From NCBI GenBank assembly GCA_947476535.1, contig CANJRC010000032.1, forward strand, positions 1 to 32,291: a stretch of 32,291 bases of DNA. The letters run 5' to 3'. The notes under the pieces were generated by a model. That model worked only from the letters and a program-made list of their open reading frames with translations, was not told the origin of the DNA and ran no database searches. Origin of the DNA: Betaproteobacteria bacterium (GTDB taxonomy: Bacteria > Pseudomonadota > Gammaproteobacteria > Burkholderiales > SG8-39). The number at the start of each line of letters is the position of its first letter. Positions within the stretch are counted from its first letter, which is position 1. The translations under genes were made by a program, and so were the position numbers. Shown here piece by piece: positions 6,696 through 15,922 of the stretch.

Positions 6696-7658
6696 CTAAG
6701 CTAACGCGCCCCGAAGCTCTTCGAGACGCACTGTCGCAGTCCCCAATTTTCCCACGACGATCCCTGCTGCAACGTTGGCGACCTCCATGGCGCTTTCCAG
6801 AGAAAGGCCGCACGCCATCATTACGCCAACCGACGCGATGACCGTGTCACCCGCCCCGCTGACATCGAACACTTCCCTCGCGCTGGCCATTTGGTGAACA
6901 ACCCCACCGTCCTTGAAAAGCGTCATTCCTTCTTCGCTGCGAGTCAACAGCAGGGCCTCGAGGCCCAATTCCCTGCAAAGAGCATGCGCCTTTGCTTCCA
7001 GTTCCTTCTCGTTGCTCCAACCGCCGACGACTGCACGCAGTTCCGCGCGGTTGGGCGTCACGATCGTTGCTCCCTTGTACCTGGAATAATCCTCCCCCTT
7101 GGGATCCACCAGCACCCGCCGCCCAGCGCTCCGCGCCAATTCGATCATGCGCCCGATGTGCGCTAGCCCGCCCTTGCCATAGTCGGACAACAGGACCACG
7201 TCGCACGAACCAAGCAGATTCTGGTAATCCACCAACTTGTCGGCCAGAACCTCCTTACTCGGCGGCTTCTCGAAGTCGATGCGCAACAATTGCTGCTGTC
7301 GGGCCACCACACGGAGTTTCACCGTCGTGGAGATACTCGCATCCCTATGCAGAGTCGCGACCACACCGTCCGCTGCAAGCAATCGCTCCAGTATCGCCCC
7401 TGGTTCGTCCATCCCGATGACGGAAAGCAGCGCTGAATGCGCGCCCAGCGATGAAACATTGCGAGCAACGTTCGCCGCCCCGCCCGGGCGCTCATCGACG
7501 CGCCCCACCTTGACAATGGGTACGGGCGCTTCTGGCGAGACACGATCGACATCGCCAAACCAGTAACGGTCCAGCATGACATCACCGACGACCAGGATGC
7601 GCGCCCCGGCGGTGTCAGGCAATTGCGTATGCGAAGGTGGCGCGGCTTCCCGTTTCAC
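6696..7658 (-). CDS. hldE: D-glycero-beta-D-manno-heptose-7-phosphate kinase
   Basis: This PfkB/ribokinase-family enzyme phosphorylates heptose 7-phosphate at C1 for LPS core synthesis. Motifs in order are ILVVGDVMLDRYWFGDV at the N-terminus, the GGAANVARNVSSLGA sugar-binding loop, and the anion hole and base DVSGAGDTVIASV near the C-terminus. It is about 320 residues, so the cytidylyltransferase domain fused in E. coli HldE is absent. That activity must come from a separate gene (often called hldC or rfaE2; kinase-only forms are often called hldA or rfaE1), which I do not see here. The frame is open to a TTG at 7685, but I prefer GTG at 7658, which has AGGGTGA five bases upstream. It lies between ugd and hldD on one strand. 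Confidence 0.9.
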   Translation of the reverse strand: MKREAAPPSHTQLPDTAGARILVVGDVMLDRYWFGDVDRVSPEAPVPIVKVGRVDERPGGAANVARNVSSLGAHSALLSVIGMDEPGAILERLLAADGVVATLHRDASISTTVKLRVVARQQQLLRIDFEKPPSKEVLADKLVDYQNLLGSCDVVLLSDYGKGGLAHIGRMIELARSAGRRVLVDPKGEDYSRYKGATIVTPNRAELRAVVGGWSNEKELEAKAHALCRELGLEALLLTRSEEGMTLFKDGGVVHQMASAREVFDVSGAGDTVIASVGVMMACGLSLESAMEVANVAAGIVVGKLGTATVRLEELRGALA

Positions 7659-7701
7659 GAATGTCACCCTGAAATCACTACCCAATATGCCGGCGGCACC
7701 A

Positions 7702-9027
7702 TCATGATCTTCCTATTGAATGGTACTCCAGACCGTGCATACGAACTTCCGCTGGATCATACAGATTGCGACCATCGAAAATAACGGCGGCCTTCAGCTT
7801 AGCGCGTATCGCTGAAAAGTCTGGACTGCGAAACTCCGTCCACTCCGTCACGATGACAAGTGCGTCCGCGCCCTCAAGGGTGGCCATCTGGGAGTCCGCG
7901 AAGGTCAGTCCGGGCGTGCCGGAAAACACCTTTCGCGCCTCCGGAACCGCGACCGGATCGTAGGCGACAACACTGGCCCCTCGCCCAACCAGGTCGGCGA
8001 TGACGTCGCTGCTCGGCGCCTCGCGCATGTCGTCGGTATTGGGCTTGAAGGCAAGCCCCCACACAGCAAAGCGTTTACCGGAAAGGTCCTCGCCGAATCT
8101 CTCGATGACTTTGCGACCAAGCAGCTTCTTCTGCTGTCGATTCACTTCCTCCACTGCCTCGAGCATGGGCAAACTACCGCCGGCGTCCTTCGCCGTCCGA
8201 ATCAGCGCCTGCACATCTTTCGGAAAGCACGACCCGCCGTAACCCACGCCCGCATACAGGAAGTGATACCCGATACGAGGATCCGACCCAATACCCTTGC
8301 GCACGTGCTCGATATTCGCTCCCAGGCGCTCTGCCAGGTTCGCCATTTCATTCATGAACGAAATGCGCGTGGCCAGCATCGCATTGGCAGCGTATTTTGT
8401 GAGTTCGGCGGAACGAACATCCATGACCATGATGCGTTCGTGATTGCGTTGAAACGGTGCATACAGTGCGCGCATGGTCTGGGTCGCTTCCGCATCGTCG
8501 CTTCCGATAACGATTCGATCCGGGCGCATAAAATCTTCGATCGCCGCCCCCTCCTTGAGGAACTCAGGATTGGACACGACAGAGAACTTGGTGTTCGCTC
8601 CGCGCTTCCTCACCTCCGAAGCAACCGCATCGCGCACCGTGTCTGCAGTTCCGACCGGCACGGTGGACTTATTGACGATCAGACGGGGCTCAACCATGTG
8701 CTGACCGATGCTACGCGCCGCAGAAATGACATGCCGCAAATCCGCAGATCCGTCCTCGTCCGGAGGAGTGCCAACAGCGATGAACTGTATTGCGCCGAAC
8801 GCCACTGACGTCTCGATATCGGACGTAAACCGCAATCGTCCCGCAGCCTTGTTGCGATGGACCAGTTCCTTAAGTCCTGGCTCGTATATGGGGACGCCCC
8901 CCTGATTGAGCAGGTCGATCTTGGCCCGATCAAGATCCAGGCAAAGCACGTCGTTCCCCACTTCTGCCAGGCAGGCCCCAGTGACAAGCCCGACATATCC
9001 GGTCCCAATAATTGAAATCTTCAACAC
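7702..9027 (-). CDS. ugd: UDP-glucose 6-dehydrogenase
   Basis: Ugd oxidises UDP-glucose to UDP-glucuronate with two NAD+, supplying acidic sugars for capsule, exopolysaccharide or lipid A modification. The 441-residue protein begins with the Rossmann motif [18 protein letters not shown]. It has the central dimerisation helix ([20 protein letters not shown]), the catalytic cysteine C267 in [12 protein letters not shown], and the C-terminal UDP-binding domain ([18 protein letters not shown]). The start is a non-ATG codon: GTG at 9027 or TTG at 9024, the latter better spaced from GGAG. A hairpin-forming repeat lies directly upstream (9042-9080). Confidence 0.94.
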   Translation of the reverse strand: MLKISIIGTGYVGLVTGACLAEVGNDVLCLDLDRAKIDLLNQGGVPIYEPGLKELVHRNKAAGRLRFTSDIETSVAFGAIQFIAVGTPPDEDGSADLRHVISAARSIGQHMVEPRLIVNKSTVPVGTADTVRDAVASEVRKRGANTKFSVVSNPEFLKEGAAIEDFMRPDRIVIGSDDAEATQTMRALYAPFQRNHERIMVMDVRSAELTKYAANAMLATRISFMNEMANLAERLGANIEHVRKGIGSDPRIGYHFLYAGVGYGGSCFPKDVQALIRTAKDAGGSLPMLEAVEEVNRQQKKLLGRKVIERFGEDLSGKRFAVWGLAFKPNTDDMREAPSSDVIADLVGRGASVVAYDPVAVPEARKVFSGTPGLTFADSQMATLEGADALVIVTEWTEFRSPDFSAIRAKLKAAVIFDGRNLYDPAEVRMHGLEYHSIGRS

Positions 9028-9041
9028 TCACTCCGGTATTA

Positions 9042-9080
9042 AGCGTCCGCATCAAAATGAGGGGATAGCTCTCCTCATGC
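9042..9080 (-). repeat. 39-bp hairpin-forming repeat, copy A (upstream of ugd)
   Basis: This segment matches 17069-17107 at 32 of 39 positions by eye, without gaps. On the minus strand it folds as ATGAGGAGA-GCTA-TCCCCTCAT (one internal mismatch) followed by TTTTG and a conserved CGGACGCT. It begins about 14 bases before the ugd start. It could be the lapB terminator, a leader control element, or a member of a small dispersed repeat family. Confidence 0.6.
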
Positions 9081-9092
9081 ACCCCCGACCTG

Positions 9093-10268
9093 TCACGGCG
9101 TCAAATCGAACTCCTCAGTGCGCCGAGGCGGGTAAGTTTCCCAGCCGGCACACCCCGGACATTGCCAATAAAACTGGCGCGCCTTGAAGCCGCAATTTTC
9201 GCACCGATAGCGTGCCAGGCGCCGCGTATGGTTATGAACCAGGTTTTTCACCAGTTCCAAATCGGGCCGCCGTTCCGCAGGCGCCACCATCAACTGCGCC
9301 TCAAGCAATTTATCCAGCCCAAGGAGCGTGGGATTGCGCCGCAACTCCTCCTTGACCAGGCCATAAGCAGCCTCGGCTCCACTACTTTCGAGTGTCGACT
9401 GGAACGCGACATCCAACAGGTCGAGAGACGGATACGCGGCAAGATACCCCTTGAGCAGAGTCAGCCCCTCTTCCGCCCTGCCCAACGTCCGAAAACTCTC
9501 AAGCATCTTCCCGGCACACAACGCAAGGTAGGCGGGTTGCTGCTGCTCGATGCGCTTCCACGAATCAATGGCGCCGGCATGATCGTCCGCGGCAGCGTTA
9601 ATTTCACCCAGCAACAGGTTCGCTCTGACGCATTTGCGGCTTTCTGTCAGCGCCTCGGTTAGATAGCGCCTGGCGTCTTCGGGCCGCGAATGGGTTGCAT
9701 GATGCGAGGCGATCTCACAAAGGTAATTGGCAATCTCCTTCTGCCGGGATTCGCCGCCCCCTTTCTCCAGCTCTCTGGTCACCGCAATGGCTCGTTCCCA
9801 GTCCTTTTCCTGCTGGTAGATATCGATGAGAAATTTTAATGCCTCCTGGCGAAAACTGCCGTCCCGCAGCTTTGAAAACGCTTCCTCTGCCCGGTCCAGT
9901 AACCCGGCCTTCAAGTAGTCCTGCCCCAGCTCGTACAGCGCCTGAAGTCGCTGCGCCTCAACTAGGTCACCACGTTCTAGCAGATTTCGGTGCATGCGGA
10001 TGGCACGCTCCGTCTCCCCTCGCCGGCGAAAAAGGCTGCCCAGGGCAAAATGCAGCTCGATCGTCTCGCGATTGACCTTGACCACCTCGATGAAGGCCTC
10101 GATGGCCTTGTCAGGCTGTTCATTGAGCAGAAAGTTGAGGCCCTTGAAGTAGGACGAAGGCAGCTGGCGCGACTCAGTCAGCAAGTGCTTGATATCGATC
10201 CGCGCGGCGAGCCAGCCCAGCCCGAAAAAGACCGGGAAACCGAGCAACCACCAGTACTCAAGGTCCAT
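9093..10268 (-). CDS. lapB: Lipopolysaccharide assembly protein B
   Basis: LapB (YciM) is an inner-membrane-anchored TPR protein. In E. coli it couples LPS synthesis to export and promotes FtsH degradation of LpxC. The 391 residues show one N-terminal membrane segment (WWLLGFPVFFGLGWLAARI). Tandem TPR repeats follow (for example IEAFIEVVKVNRETIELHFA and LQALYELGQDYLKAGLLDRA). A C-terminal rubredoxin-like metal site has C356, C359, C370 and C373 (YRCENCGF and QCPGCAGW). Its ATG overlaps the lapA stop as TGATG, so the pair is translationally coupled. It sits beside LPS sugar genes, consistent with its role. Confidence 0.95.
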   Translation of the reverse strand: MDLEYWWLLGFPVFFGLGWLAARIDIKHLLTESRQLPSSYFKGLNFLLNEQPDKAIEAFIEVVKVNRETIELHFALGSLFRRRGETERAIRMHRNLLERGDLVEAQRLQALYELGQDYLKAGLLDRAEEAFSKLRDGSFRQEALKFLIDIYQQEKDWERAIAVTRELEKGGGESRQKEIANYLCEIASHHATHSRPEDARRYLTEALTESRKCVRANLLLGEINAAADDHAGAIDSWKRIEQQQPAYLALCAGKMLESFRTLGRAEEGLTLLKGYLAAYPSLDLLDVAFQSTLESSGAEAAYGLVKEELRRNPTLLGLDKLLEAQLMVAPAERRPDLELVKNLVHNHTRRLARYRCENCGFKARQFYWQCPGCAGWETYPPRRTEEFDLTP

Positions 10269-10582
10269 CAGCGCCCCAAGACTTGCGGCGGCTCATCGAT
10301 AGGCGGCTTCTGGGCCATTTGAGCTTCAGACAGGCGTCGAATTTCCTTCTTGAGCGTCAGGATCTCGCGACGCTCGCGCAGCAATCGAGCGGTACACGCA
10401 ACCACGCCCAGCACGGCGCCAAATGCAAAGAATATGAGCAGCAGCAGCACAAGCGGAAGCTGCCATGACTCCGAGAAGAAAAACCGCAGTGTTACTGGGT
10501 CCGTGTTCTTGAGCGCGAACAAAAGAAGGAGCAGAAACAATACTGCCCGCAATGCCCACGACAAGTAGCGTATTGCTTTCAT
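10268..10582 (-). CDS. lapA: Lipopolysaccharide assembly protein A (DUF1049)
   Basis: LapA (YciS) is a small inner-membrane partner of LapB. The 104-residue protein has two membrane helices: ALRAVLFLLLLLFALKNTDP, followed by VTLRFFF typical of DUF1049, and LPLVLLLLIFFAFGAVLGVV. A basic, coiled-coil-like tail (RLLRERREILTLKKEIRRL) follows. The ATG has AGGA upstream. It lies just past the hairpin terminator of ihfB (10617-10642), so it may depend on read-through or on a promoter in the 35 bases between. Confidence 0.92.
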   Translation of the reverse strand: MKAIRYLSWALRAVLFLLLLLFALKNTDPVTLRFFFSESWQLPLVLLLLIFFAFGAVLGVVACTARLLRERREILTLKKEIRRLSEAQMAQKPPIDEPPQVLGR

Positions 10583-10598
10583 CTAGACAGATCCTGCT

Positions 10599-10611
10599 GG
10601 ACAACTTGTCC
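10599..10611. promoter_or_regulatory. 13-base inverted repeat in front of lapA
   Basis: GGACAA-C-TTGTCC is a perfect inverted repeat with six-base arms. It sits between the ihfB terminator and the lapA ribosome site. It could be an operator or part of an alternative RNA fold. Function is unknown. Confidence 0.35.
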
Positions 10612-10616
10612 CACGC

Positions 10617-10642
10617 AAAAAAATGGCGGCACGACGGCCGCC
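10617..10642 (-). terminator. Rho-independent terminator after ihfB
   Basis: On the minus strand GGCGGC-CGTCGT-GCCGCC is followed by A and seven T. It starts 24 bases past the ihfB stop and precedes lapA. Confidence 0.75.
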
Positions 10643-10665
10643 GTATCCCAACATACGATCAAATA

Positions 10666-10947
10666 CTACTTCAGGTCAACGCGCTCCCTGAGTTCCTTGC
10701 CGGCCTTGAAATGCGGCACGAATTTCTCTGGAACCGGAACGCGCTCACCAGACTTCGGATTGCGACCAGTGCGCGCGGGCCGATGATTCAGTCCAAAGCT
10801 GCCAAACCCGCGAATCTCGATGCGCTGCCCCTCAACCAGGCTGTGGGTCATGGCATCGAGAATCATTTTGACTGCATATTCCGCATCCTTTGCCACCAGT
10901 TGCGGATACCTGGCTGCCAGTCTTGCGATCAGCTCGGACTTGGTCAT
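10666..10947 (-). CDS. ihfB: Integration host factor subunit beta
   Basis: IhfB pairs with IhfA to bend DNA sharply at specific sites, acting in transcription, replication and recombination. The product is 93 residues from ATG at 10947. An in-frame GTG two codons earlier is rejected because the GGAG site would be only about one base from it. Family motifs are [11 protein letters not shown] at the start, [20 protein letters not shown] in the DNA-binding arm with the intercalating-proline region, and [20 protein letters not shown]. It lies about 15 bases after rpsA, the usual proteobacterial arrangement. Confidence 0.95.
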   Translation of the reverse strand: MTKSELIARLAARYPQLVAKDAEYAVKMILDAMTHSLVEGQRIEIRGFGSFGLNHRPARTGRNPKSGERVPVPEKFVPHFKAGKELRERVDLK

Positions 10948-10964
10948 CTGCACGCTCCGGGCTA

Positions 10965-12689
10965 TTACTGGGCGTTCTTGTTATCTAGCTTGGCTTTGAG
11001 CAATGCACCCAGATTGGTGCTGCCGGAACTCGCCGCCGACTCGCTCTGCAACTTGGCCATGGCCTGCGTTTCATCCGACATGTCCTTCGCCTTGACCGAC
11101 AGGTTTATGGCCCGGTTCTTCCGATCAACGTTGATGATCATGACAGATACTGAATCGCCGTCCTTGAGAAGCGTGCGCGCGTCCTCCACGCGATCCCGCG
11201 AAATTTCCGAAGCGCGGAGGTAACCCTCGACCTCTTCGCTCAGGCTGATGACTGCGCCCTTGGCATCCACGGACTTTACCGAACCCGTGACAACCTTGCC
11301 CTTGTCGTTCAACGCCACAAAGTTGGTAAATGGATCGCCTTCCAACTGACGAATGCCCAGGGAAATCCGCTCGCGCTCGACGTCGATGGACAGGACAACC
11401 GCTTCCTGCTCGTCGCCCTTCTTGAAATTGCGAACAGCCTCTTCTCCGGTCTGCGTCCACGACAGGTCCGACAGGTGGACCAGGCCGTCGATTCCGCCCG
11501 GCAAGCCGATGAAGATACCAAAATCAGTAATGGACTTGATCTGTCCCTTGACCTTGTCGCCCTTCTTTGCGTTGATCGAAAACTCTTCCCACGGATTGGG
11601 CATGCACTGCTTCATCCCCAGCGAAATGCGGCGACGATCCTCGTCGATTTCAAGAATCATGACTTCGACTTCATCCCCAAGGGCAACGACCTTGGACGGA
11701 TGAACGTTCTTGTTGGTCCAATCCATTTCCGAAACGTGAACAAGACCCTCGATGCCCTGCTCCACTTCAACGAATGCACCGTAATCGGTGAGGTTGGTGA
11801 CCTTTCCGAATAGGCGCGTACCCGTCGGGTAACGGCGCGACAGGCCCACCCACGGGTCTTCACCCAATTGCTTCATGCCAAGCGAAACACGATTCTTCTC
11901 GGTATCGAACTTGAGTACCTTTGCCGTCACTTCGTCCCCGACCGCAAGGACTTCTGATGGGTGCTTTACGCGACGCCATGCAAGATCGGTAATGTGCAGA
12001 AGGCCGTCGATACCGCCAAGATCCACGAATGCGCCGTAATCGGTGATGTTCTTGACGATTCCCTTGACGACAGCGCCTTCGGACAACGTCTCCAGCAGCT
12101 TTTGGCGCTCTTCCCCCTGATTGGCCTCGAGCACGGCACGCCGCGACACGACCACGTTGTTGCGCTTGCGGTCAAGCTTGATGACCTTGAATTCCATCTG
12201 CTTGCCCTCGTAGGGCGTGGTGTCCTTGACCGGGCGCACATCCACCAGCGAGCCCGGAAGGAACGCGCGGATGCCGTTGGTCATGACAGTCAGCCCGCCC
12301 TTGACCTTGCCCGTGATGATGCCATCGACGAGCGAGCCATTTTCCAGGGCTTTCTCGAGGTCCATCCAAGCGGCAAGGCGCTTGGCCTTGTCACGCGAGA
12401 GCCGTGTCTCGCCGTAGCCGTCCTCAAGCGCTTCGATCGCAACAGCAACGAAATCGCCCGGCTTGGCGTCAACTTCGCCTTGGTCGTTCTTGAATTCTTC
12501 CAGCGGAATGAATGATTCCGACTTCAGTCCGGCGTTCACGACAACGTGGTTCATGTCGACGCGGATGACTTCTGCAGTGATCACTTCCCCAATGCGCATT
12601 TCCTTGCGCGAGAGGCTTTCCTCAAACATCGCGGCAAAGCTGTCGGGGTGATGGGGTTCGGATGCGACTGCGGGGGCTGCGTTTGCCAT
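10965..12689 (-). CDS. rpsA: 30S ribosomal protein S1
   Basis: S1 binds mRNA on the 30S subunit and unfolds leaders during initiation. The 574 residues hold six S1 (OB-fold) repeats at about 35-105, 122-187, 208-276, 293-363, 380-450 and 467-536. The clearest show repeated [20 protein letters not shown]-like segments. Length is typical for proteobacterial S1. The site before the ATG (CAGGTCAATCATTT) is only a weak Shine-Dalgarno. E. coli rpsA also lacks a strong one and is autoregulated by S1 through its leader; the same control here is inference. A 122-base gap with a small GC-rich hairpin (12766-12780) separates it from cmk upstream. Confidence 0.97.
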   Translation of the reverse strand: MANAAPAVASEPHHPDSFAAMFEESLSRKEMRIGEVITAEVIRVDMNHVVVNAGLKSESFIPLEEFKNDQGEVDAKPGDFVAVAIEALEDGYGETRLSRDKAKRLAAWMDLEKALENGSLVDGIITGKVKGGLTVMTNGIRAFLPGSLVDVRPVKDTTPYEGKQMEFKVIKLDRKRNNVVVSRRAVLEANQGEERQKLLETLSEGAVVKGIVKNITDYGAFVDLGGIDGLLHITDLAWRRVKHPSEVLAVGDEVTAKVLKFDTEKNRVSLGMKQLGEDPWVGLSRRYPTGTRLFGKVTNLTDYGAFVEVEQGIEGLVHVSEMDWTNKNVHPSKVVALGDEVEVMILEIDEDRRRISLGMKQCMPNPWEEFSINAKKGDKVKGQIKSITDFGIFIGLPGGIDGLVHLSDLSWTQTGEEAVRNFKKGDEQEAVVLSIDVERERISLGIRQLEGDPFTNFVALNDKGKVVTGSVKSVDAKGAVISLSEEVEGYLRASEISRDRVEDARTLLKDGDSVSVMIINVDRKNRAINLSVKAKDMSDETQAMAKLQSESAASSGSTNLGALLKAKLDNKNAQ

Positions 12690-12811
12690 AAATGATTGAC
12701 CTGATTGATCTGCGCCAAAAAAAAGATGGTCGCAGGGTTCGTTACTAAAAAGACGGGGCAGCTTGGCCGGTTAGGCCGGCATGGGCGTTCCCGTCACCCG
12801 GAGATTCCACT

Positions 12812-13480
12812 TCATTTTTCCCTTAGCCCCCGATACCAGGTCAGGACCTGTTCAGTGGCAGCCTCGGCCGACATCGCTGTTGTATCCAAGAGGTGCGCAT
12901 CGGGACTTGGCTTGAGAGGGGCTGCGGCTCGCGACATGTCTCGCAGGTCACGCTCTTGCAAGTCCCTCAAAAGGAGGGGCAGTGTAGCAGCGATTCCTTT
13001 TTGTTTCAACTGTTTATGACGACGTTCAGCCCTCGTCTCTACACCGGCCGTCAGGTAAATTTTGAGCGGCGCATCGGCAAATACGACGGTGCCCATGTCG
13101 CGCCCATCGGCAACCAGCCCCGGTGGCTGCCGAAACGCCCGCTGTCGCTGCAAAAGGGCATCCCGCACTCCCGGCACGGCCCCCACCCGGGACGCCCCCT
13201 CACCGCAGGCTTCAGACCGAATAGATTCAGTAACATCCTGATTATTCAAAATTATCAATCCGTCCCGGAATTTGACATCGAGCTTGCTCGCTAACTCTGC
13301 CAGCGCTTTTTCATCGCTCCAGGGAGACCCCGAATTCAGAGCCGCGAGCGCAACCAGACGATAAAGTGATCCACTATCCAGAAAATGGAAGCCCAAGGCC
13401 TTGGCCACCGCCTGGGCTACCGTCCCCTTGCCCGAGGCAGAAGGCCCATCGATGGCAATCACGGGAATACTCGGCTTCAT
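12812..13480 (-). CDS. cmk: Cytidylate kinase
   Basis: Cmk phosphorylates CMP and dCMP using ATP. The 222 residues carry the P-loop [19 protein letters not shown] (about 11-29), the CMP-binding [11 protein letters not shown], and [20 protein letters not shown]. The lid is arginine-rich ([12 protein letters not shown]). Length is normal. It lies between aroA and rpsA on one strand, as in many proteobacteria. Confidence 0.96.
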   Translation of the reverse strand: MKPSIPVIAIDGPSASGKGTVAQAVAKALGFHFLDSGSLYRLVALAALNSGSPWSDEKALAELASKLDVKFRDGLIILNNQDVTESIRSEACGEGASRVGAVPGVRDALLQRQRAFRQPPGLVADGRDMGTVVFADAPLKIYLTAGVETRAERRHKQLKQKGIAATLPLLLRDLQERDLRDMSRAAAPLKPSPDAHLLDTTAMSAEAATEQVLTWYRGLREK

Positions 13481-13549
13481 CGCAACCCCCGACGCAGCCC
13501 GCTTGGATTGGACAGATTCATTTCGGCGCGCAATCCGCTGGGCCCCTTG

Positions 13550-14863
13550 TCAACCACGAACAATGGAGGCGAAGGCATCGAAGTATTCCGGAAAAGTCTT
13601 GCTGACGCATCCCGGATCCTGGATGCGCACTGCGACGCCCCCCAGGGCAGCCAACGAAAAGCACATGGCCATGCGATGGTCGTCATAGGTCGCGATGCTC
13701 GCATTGGGCACCACCGCAGCCGGTGGCGTCACCCTAAGGTAATCGCGCCCCTCCTCCACTTTCGCGCCAAGCTTGCGCATCTCGGTCGCCATTGCCGCAA
13801 TACGGTCGGTTTCCTTAACGCGCCAACTGGCAATGTTGCGCAATGTGCTGGGCCCATCCGCAAACAGCGCCAGGATGGCGACCGTCATTGCAGCATCCGG
13901 AATGTGATTCATGTCCGCATCGATTGACTTGAGTCGGCCGGCGGCTTTCGCCGATGCGCCTGCTGTCGCCTCGATCCAGTTCTCTCCCGCACTGACTTTC
14001 GCGCCCATGGCCTCGAGCACTTCGATGAACCGCACGTCTCCCTGGATGCTGGCGCGCCCCACGCCTTCGACGCGCACGCTCCCCTCGGCGGACAAGGCGC
14101 CGATCGCGCCCGCCGCAAGAAAGTAAGAAGCGGAGGACGCATCCCCCTCCACGTGGATTTTTCCAGGGGACACATAGTGCGCGGCCGGGATGGCGAAACT
14201 TGACCAACCATCGCGGGACACCTCAACCCCGAATCGGCTCATCAGGTTCAAGGTGATTTCCACGTAAGGCTTGGAAATGAGTTCGCCCGCGACAAGAATG
14301 CGAGACGGCGCGCCGATCAAGGGAAGTGCAAGCAAAAGCGAGGTCAGAAACTGCGAAGAAACATCGCCGCGCACCGACACGGATTGCCCCGCGTGAACTT
14401 TGCCCGCATGGATTGCCAGCGGCGGGTAGCCGGGCTTCCCCAGGTAGTCGATGCGCGCACCAATCTTCAGTAATGCCTCCACCAGGTCGCGGATCGGGCG
14501 CTCATGCATGCGCGCCACTCCTGACAGCTTGTACTCGCCCCCCAACACTGCAAGGACTGCCGCAAGCGGACGGAATGCGGTGCCCGCGTTTCCAAGGAAA
14601 ATATCCGCGCTACTGACGGCAAAATGGCCCTCACACCCGCGAACATGGTGCACACCCTGGGCCACAGCCTCGGATTGGACACCCAACAGCTGCAATGCGC
14701 CCAACATGACTTGCGTATCGTCCGACTGCAGCAGATCAAAGATCTGCGTTTCCCCGCGCGCCAAGGCAGCCATGAGCAGCACGCGGTTCGAAATGCTCTT
14801 GGAGCCCGGAAGCCGTACCGTGCCGCCTACCCGGTAAACCGGCGCCAGATCGAGATATTCCAT
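13550..14863 (-). CDS. aroA: 3-phosphoshikimate 1-carboxyvinyltransferase (EPSP synthase)
   Basis: AroA joins shikimate 3-phosphate and phosphoenolpyruvate in the sixth step of the shikimate pathway. The 437 residues show [20 protein letters not shown] near the N-terminus (substrate Lys and Ser), [20 protein letters not shown] (the PEP-binding loop), [14 protein letters not shown], and the C-terminal [16 protein letters not shown]. The GNAGTA loop is of the class I type. It lies about 20 bases after tyrA and is followed by cmk, suggesting one operon for the aromatic block. Confidence 0.96.
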   Translation of the reverse strand: MEYLDLAPVYRVGGTVRLPGSKSISNRVLLMAALARGETQIFDLLQSDDTQVMLGALQLLGVQSEAVAQGVHHVRGCEGHFAVSSADIFLGNAGTAFRPLAAVLAVLGGEYKLSGVARMHERPIRDLVEALLKIGARIDYLGKPGYPPLAIHAGKVHAGQSVSVRGDVSSQFLTSLLLALPLIGAPSRILVAGELISKPYVEITLNLMSRFGVEVSRDGWSSFAIPAAHYVSPGKIHVEGDASSASYFLAAGAIGALSAEGSVRVEGVGRASIQGDVRFIEVLEAMGAKVSAGENWIEATAGASAKAAGRLKSIDADMNHIPDAAMTVAILALFADGPSTLRNIASWRVKETDRIAAMATEMRKLGAKVEEGRDYLRVTPPAAVVPNASIATYDDHRMAMCFSLAALGGVAVRIQDPGCVSKTFPEYFDAFASIVRG

Positions 14864-14883
14864 GGGAAGAATGATGCGGCGCC

Positions 14884-15777
14884 TCAGGCCTGGCTCTGCA
14901 ACCAGCGCTCTCGAGCCGTTCGCGCCCTCTCGAACACCTTTCCAAGCCCCTCCGCATCGGCACCATCCACCATGCGCTGTAGCGCGTCCAGCGAGTCACG
15001 GTAGCGCTTCAGCTCCGCCCCCAGCGCGCTCCGATTGGCGATCGAAATGTCGCGCCACATCTCCGGATTGCTTGAGGCGATGCGCGTGAAGTCGCGGAAC
15101 CCGCCCCCGGCGAATGAAAACATCAATTCACCGTTGGGTTGCGATGACAGCTCTTCCACCAAAGCGAACGAAAGTAGGTGCGGGAGGTGGCTGACTGCGG
15201 CAAGCACGGAGTCATGCAAGGCCGGCGTCATCTGCGTCACGCGGGCGCCGCACGTCTCCCATGCGGCGCGGACCAGATCGACGCATGCCGCCTTCGTTTC
15301 TTCGAGTGGCGTCAGCACTACCCGCTTCTTTTCGTAGAGTTCTGGAAAAGCCGCTTCCGGTCCACTTCGCTCGGTGCCTGCAATGGGGTGGCCCGGGACA
15401 AATTGCGGGAACCGCGCGCCCAGGCATTGGCGCGCGATTGCCACCACATCCTGCTTGGTGCTTCCCCCATCAGTCACGATCATGTCGTCGTCCAGGAGCG
15501 GGATCAATGCGCGCATGACCCCTTCCATTTGTCCGACTGGCGTCGCCAGAAACACCAGCGTCGCACCAGCCAGGGTCTGGCGGTCCATGGCGCCAACATG
15601 ATCGATGACGCCAAGCGATTTGGCGCGCTCGAGCGTTTCGCGATTGCGGCCGATTCCCGCCACTTCACCGACCGCGCCGCGACGCTTGAGCGCCAGCGAG
15701 AAAGAGCCGCCGATGAGGCCTGCACCGACGATCACCAGCCTGCGAATATGGCAGCCATTTTCACTCATAGCATGCAT
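14884..15777 (-). CDS. tyrA: Prephenate dehydrogenase
   Basis: TyrA oxidatively decarboxylates prephenate (or arogenate) with NAD(P)+ on the way to tyrosine. The 297-residue protein has the nucleotide motif [20 protein letters not shown] at about 14-33, [10 protein letters not shown], the conserved [20 protein letters not shown], and [15 protein letters not shown]. It is monofunctional: no chorismate mutase domain and no ACT domain is seen. The start could be ATG 15777 or the ATG three codons later; neither has a strong ribosome site. A long hairpin lies between it and hisC. Confidence 0.93.
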   Translation of the reverse strand: MHAMSENGCHIRRLVIVGAGLIGGSFSLALKRRGAVGEVAGIGRNRETLERAKSLGVIDHVGAMDRQTLAGATLVFLATPVGQMEGVMRALIPLLDDDMIVTDGGSTKQDVVAIARQCLGARFPQFVPGHPIAGTERSGPEAAFPELYEKKRVVLTPLEETKAACVDLVRAAWETCGARVTQMTPALHDSVLAAVSHLPHLLSFALVEELSSQPNGELMFSFAGGGFRDFTRIASSNPEMWRDISIANRSALGAELKRYRDSLDALQRMVDGADAEGLGKVFERARTARERWLQSQA

Positions 15778-15828
15778 CCGGTTATGCGTTCACGCACCGC
15801 ATTGTTAGCCACAATTTTTGACAAATTA

Positions 15829-15865
15829 CGCTTGAAGATGCCCAGCTGTTGGGTATCTTCAAGCG
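15829..15865 (-). terminator. Long hairpin between hisC and tyrA
   Basis: CGCTTGAAGATGCCCA and TGGGTATCTTCAAGCG form a 16-base stem with one mismatch (a G-T wobble in one strand) around a five-base loop GCTGT. On the minus strand it is followed by TAATTTG rather than a clean T run, so it may be a weak terminator, an mRNA-stabilising hairpin or an attenuator-like element. Confidence 0.5.
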
Positions 15866-15922
15866 GTTCGTATACCGACATTTATATATTCTTGGCGTGC
15901 CGAAACAGTCAGGCTGGGGCGG

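Noticed and set aside
6696-7658. Heptose kinase as a truncated HldE
   Set aside because: Kinase-only forms with a separate cytidylyltransferase are normal in Betaproteobacteria, so this is not a broken gene.
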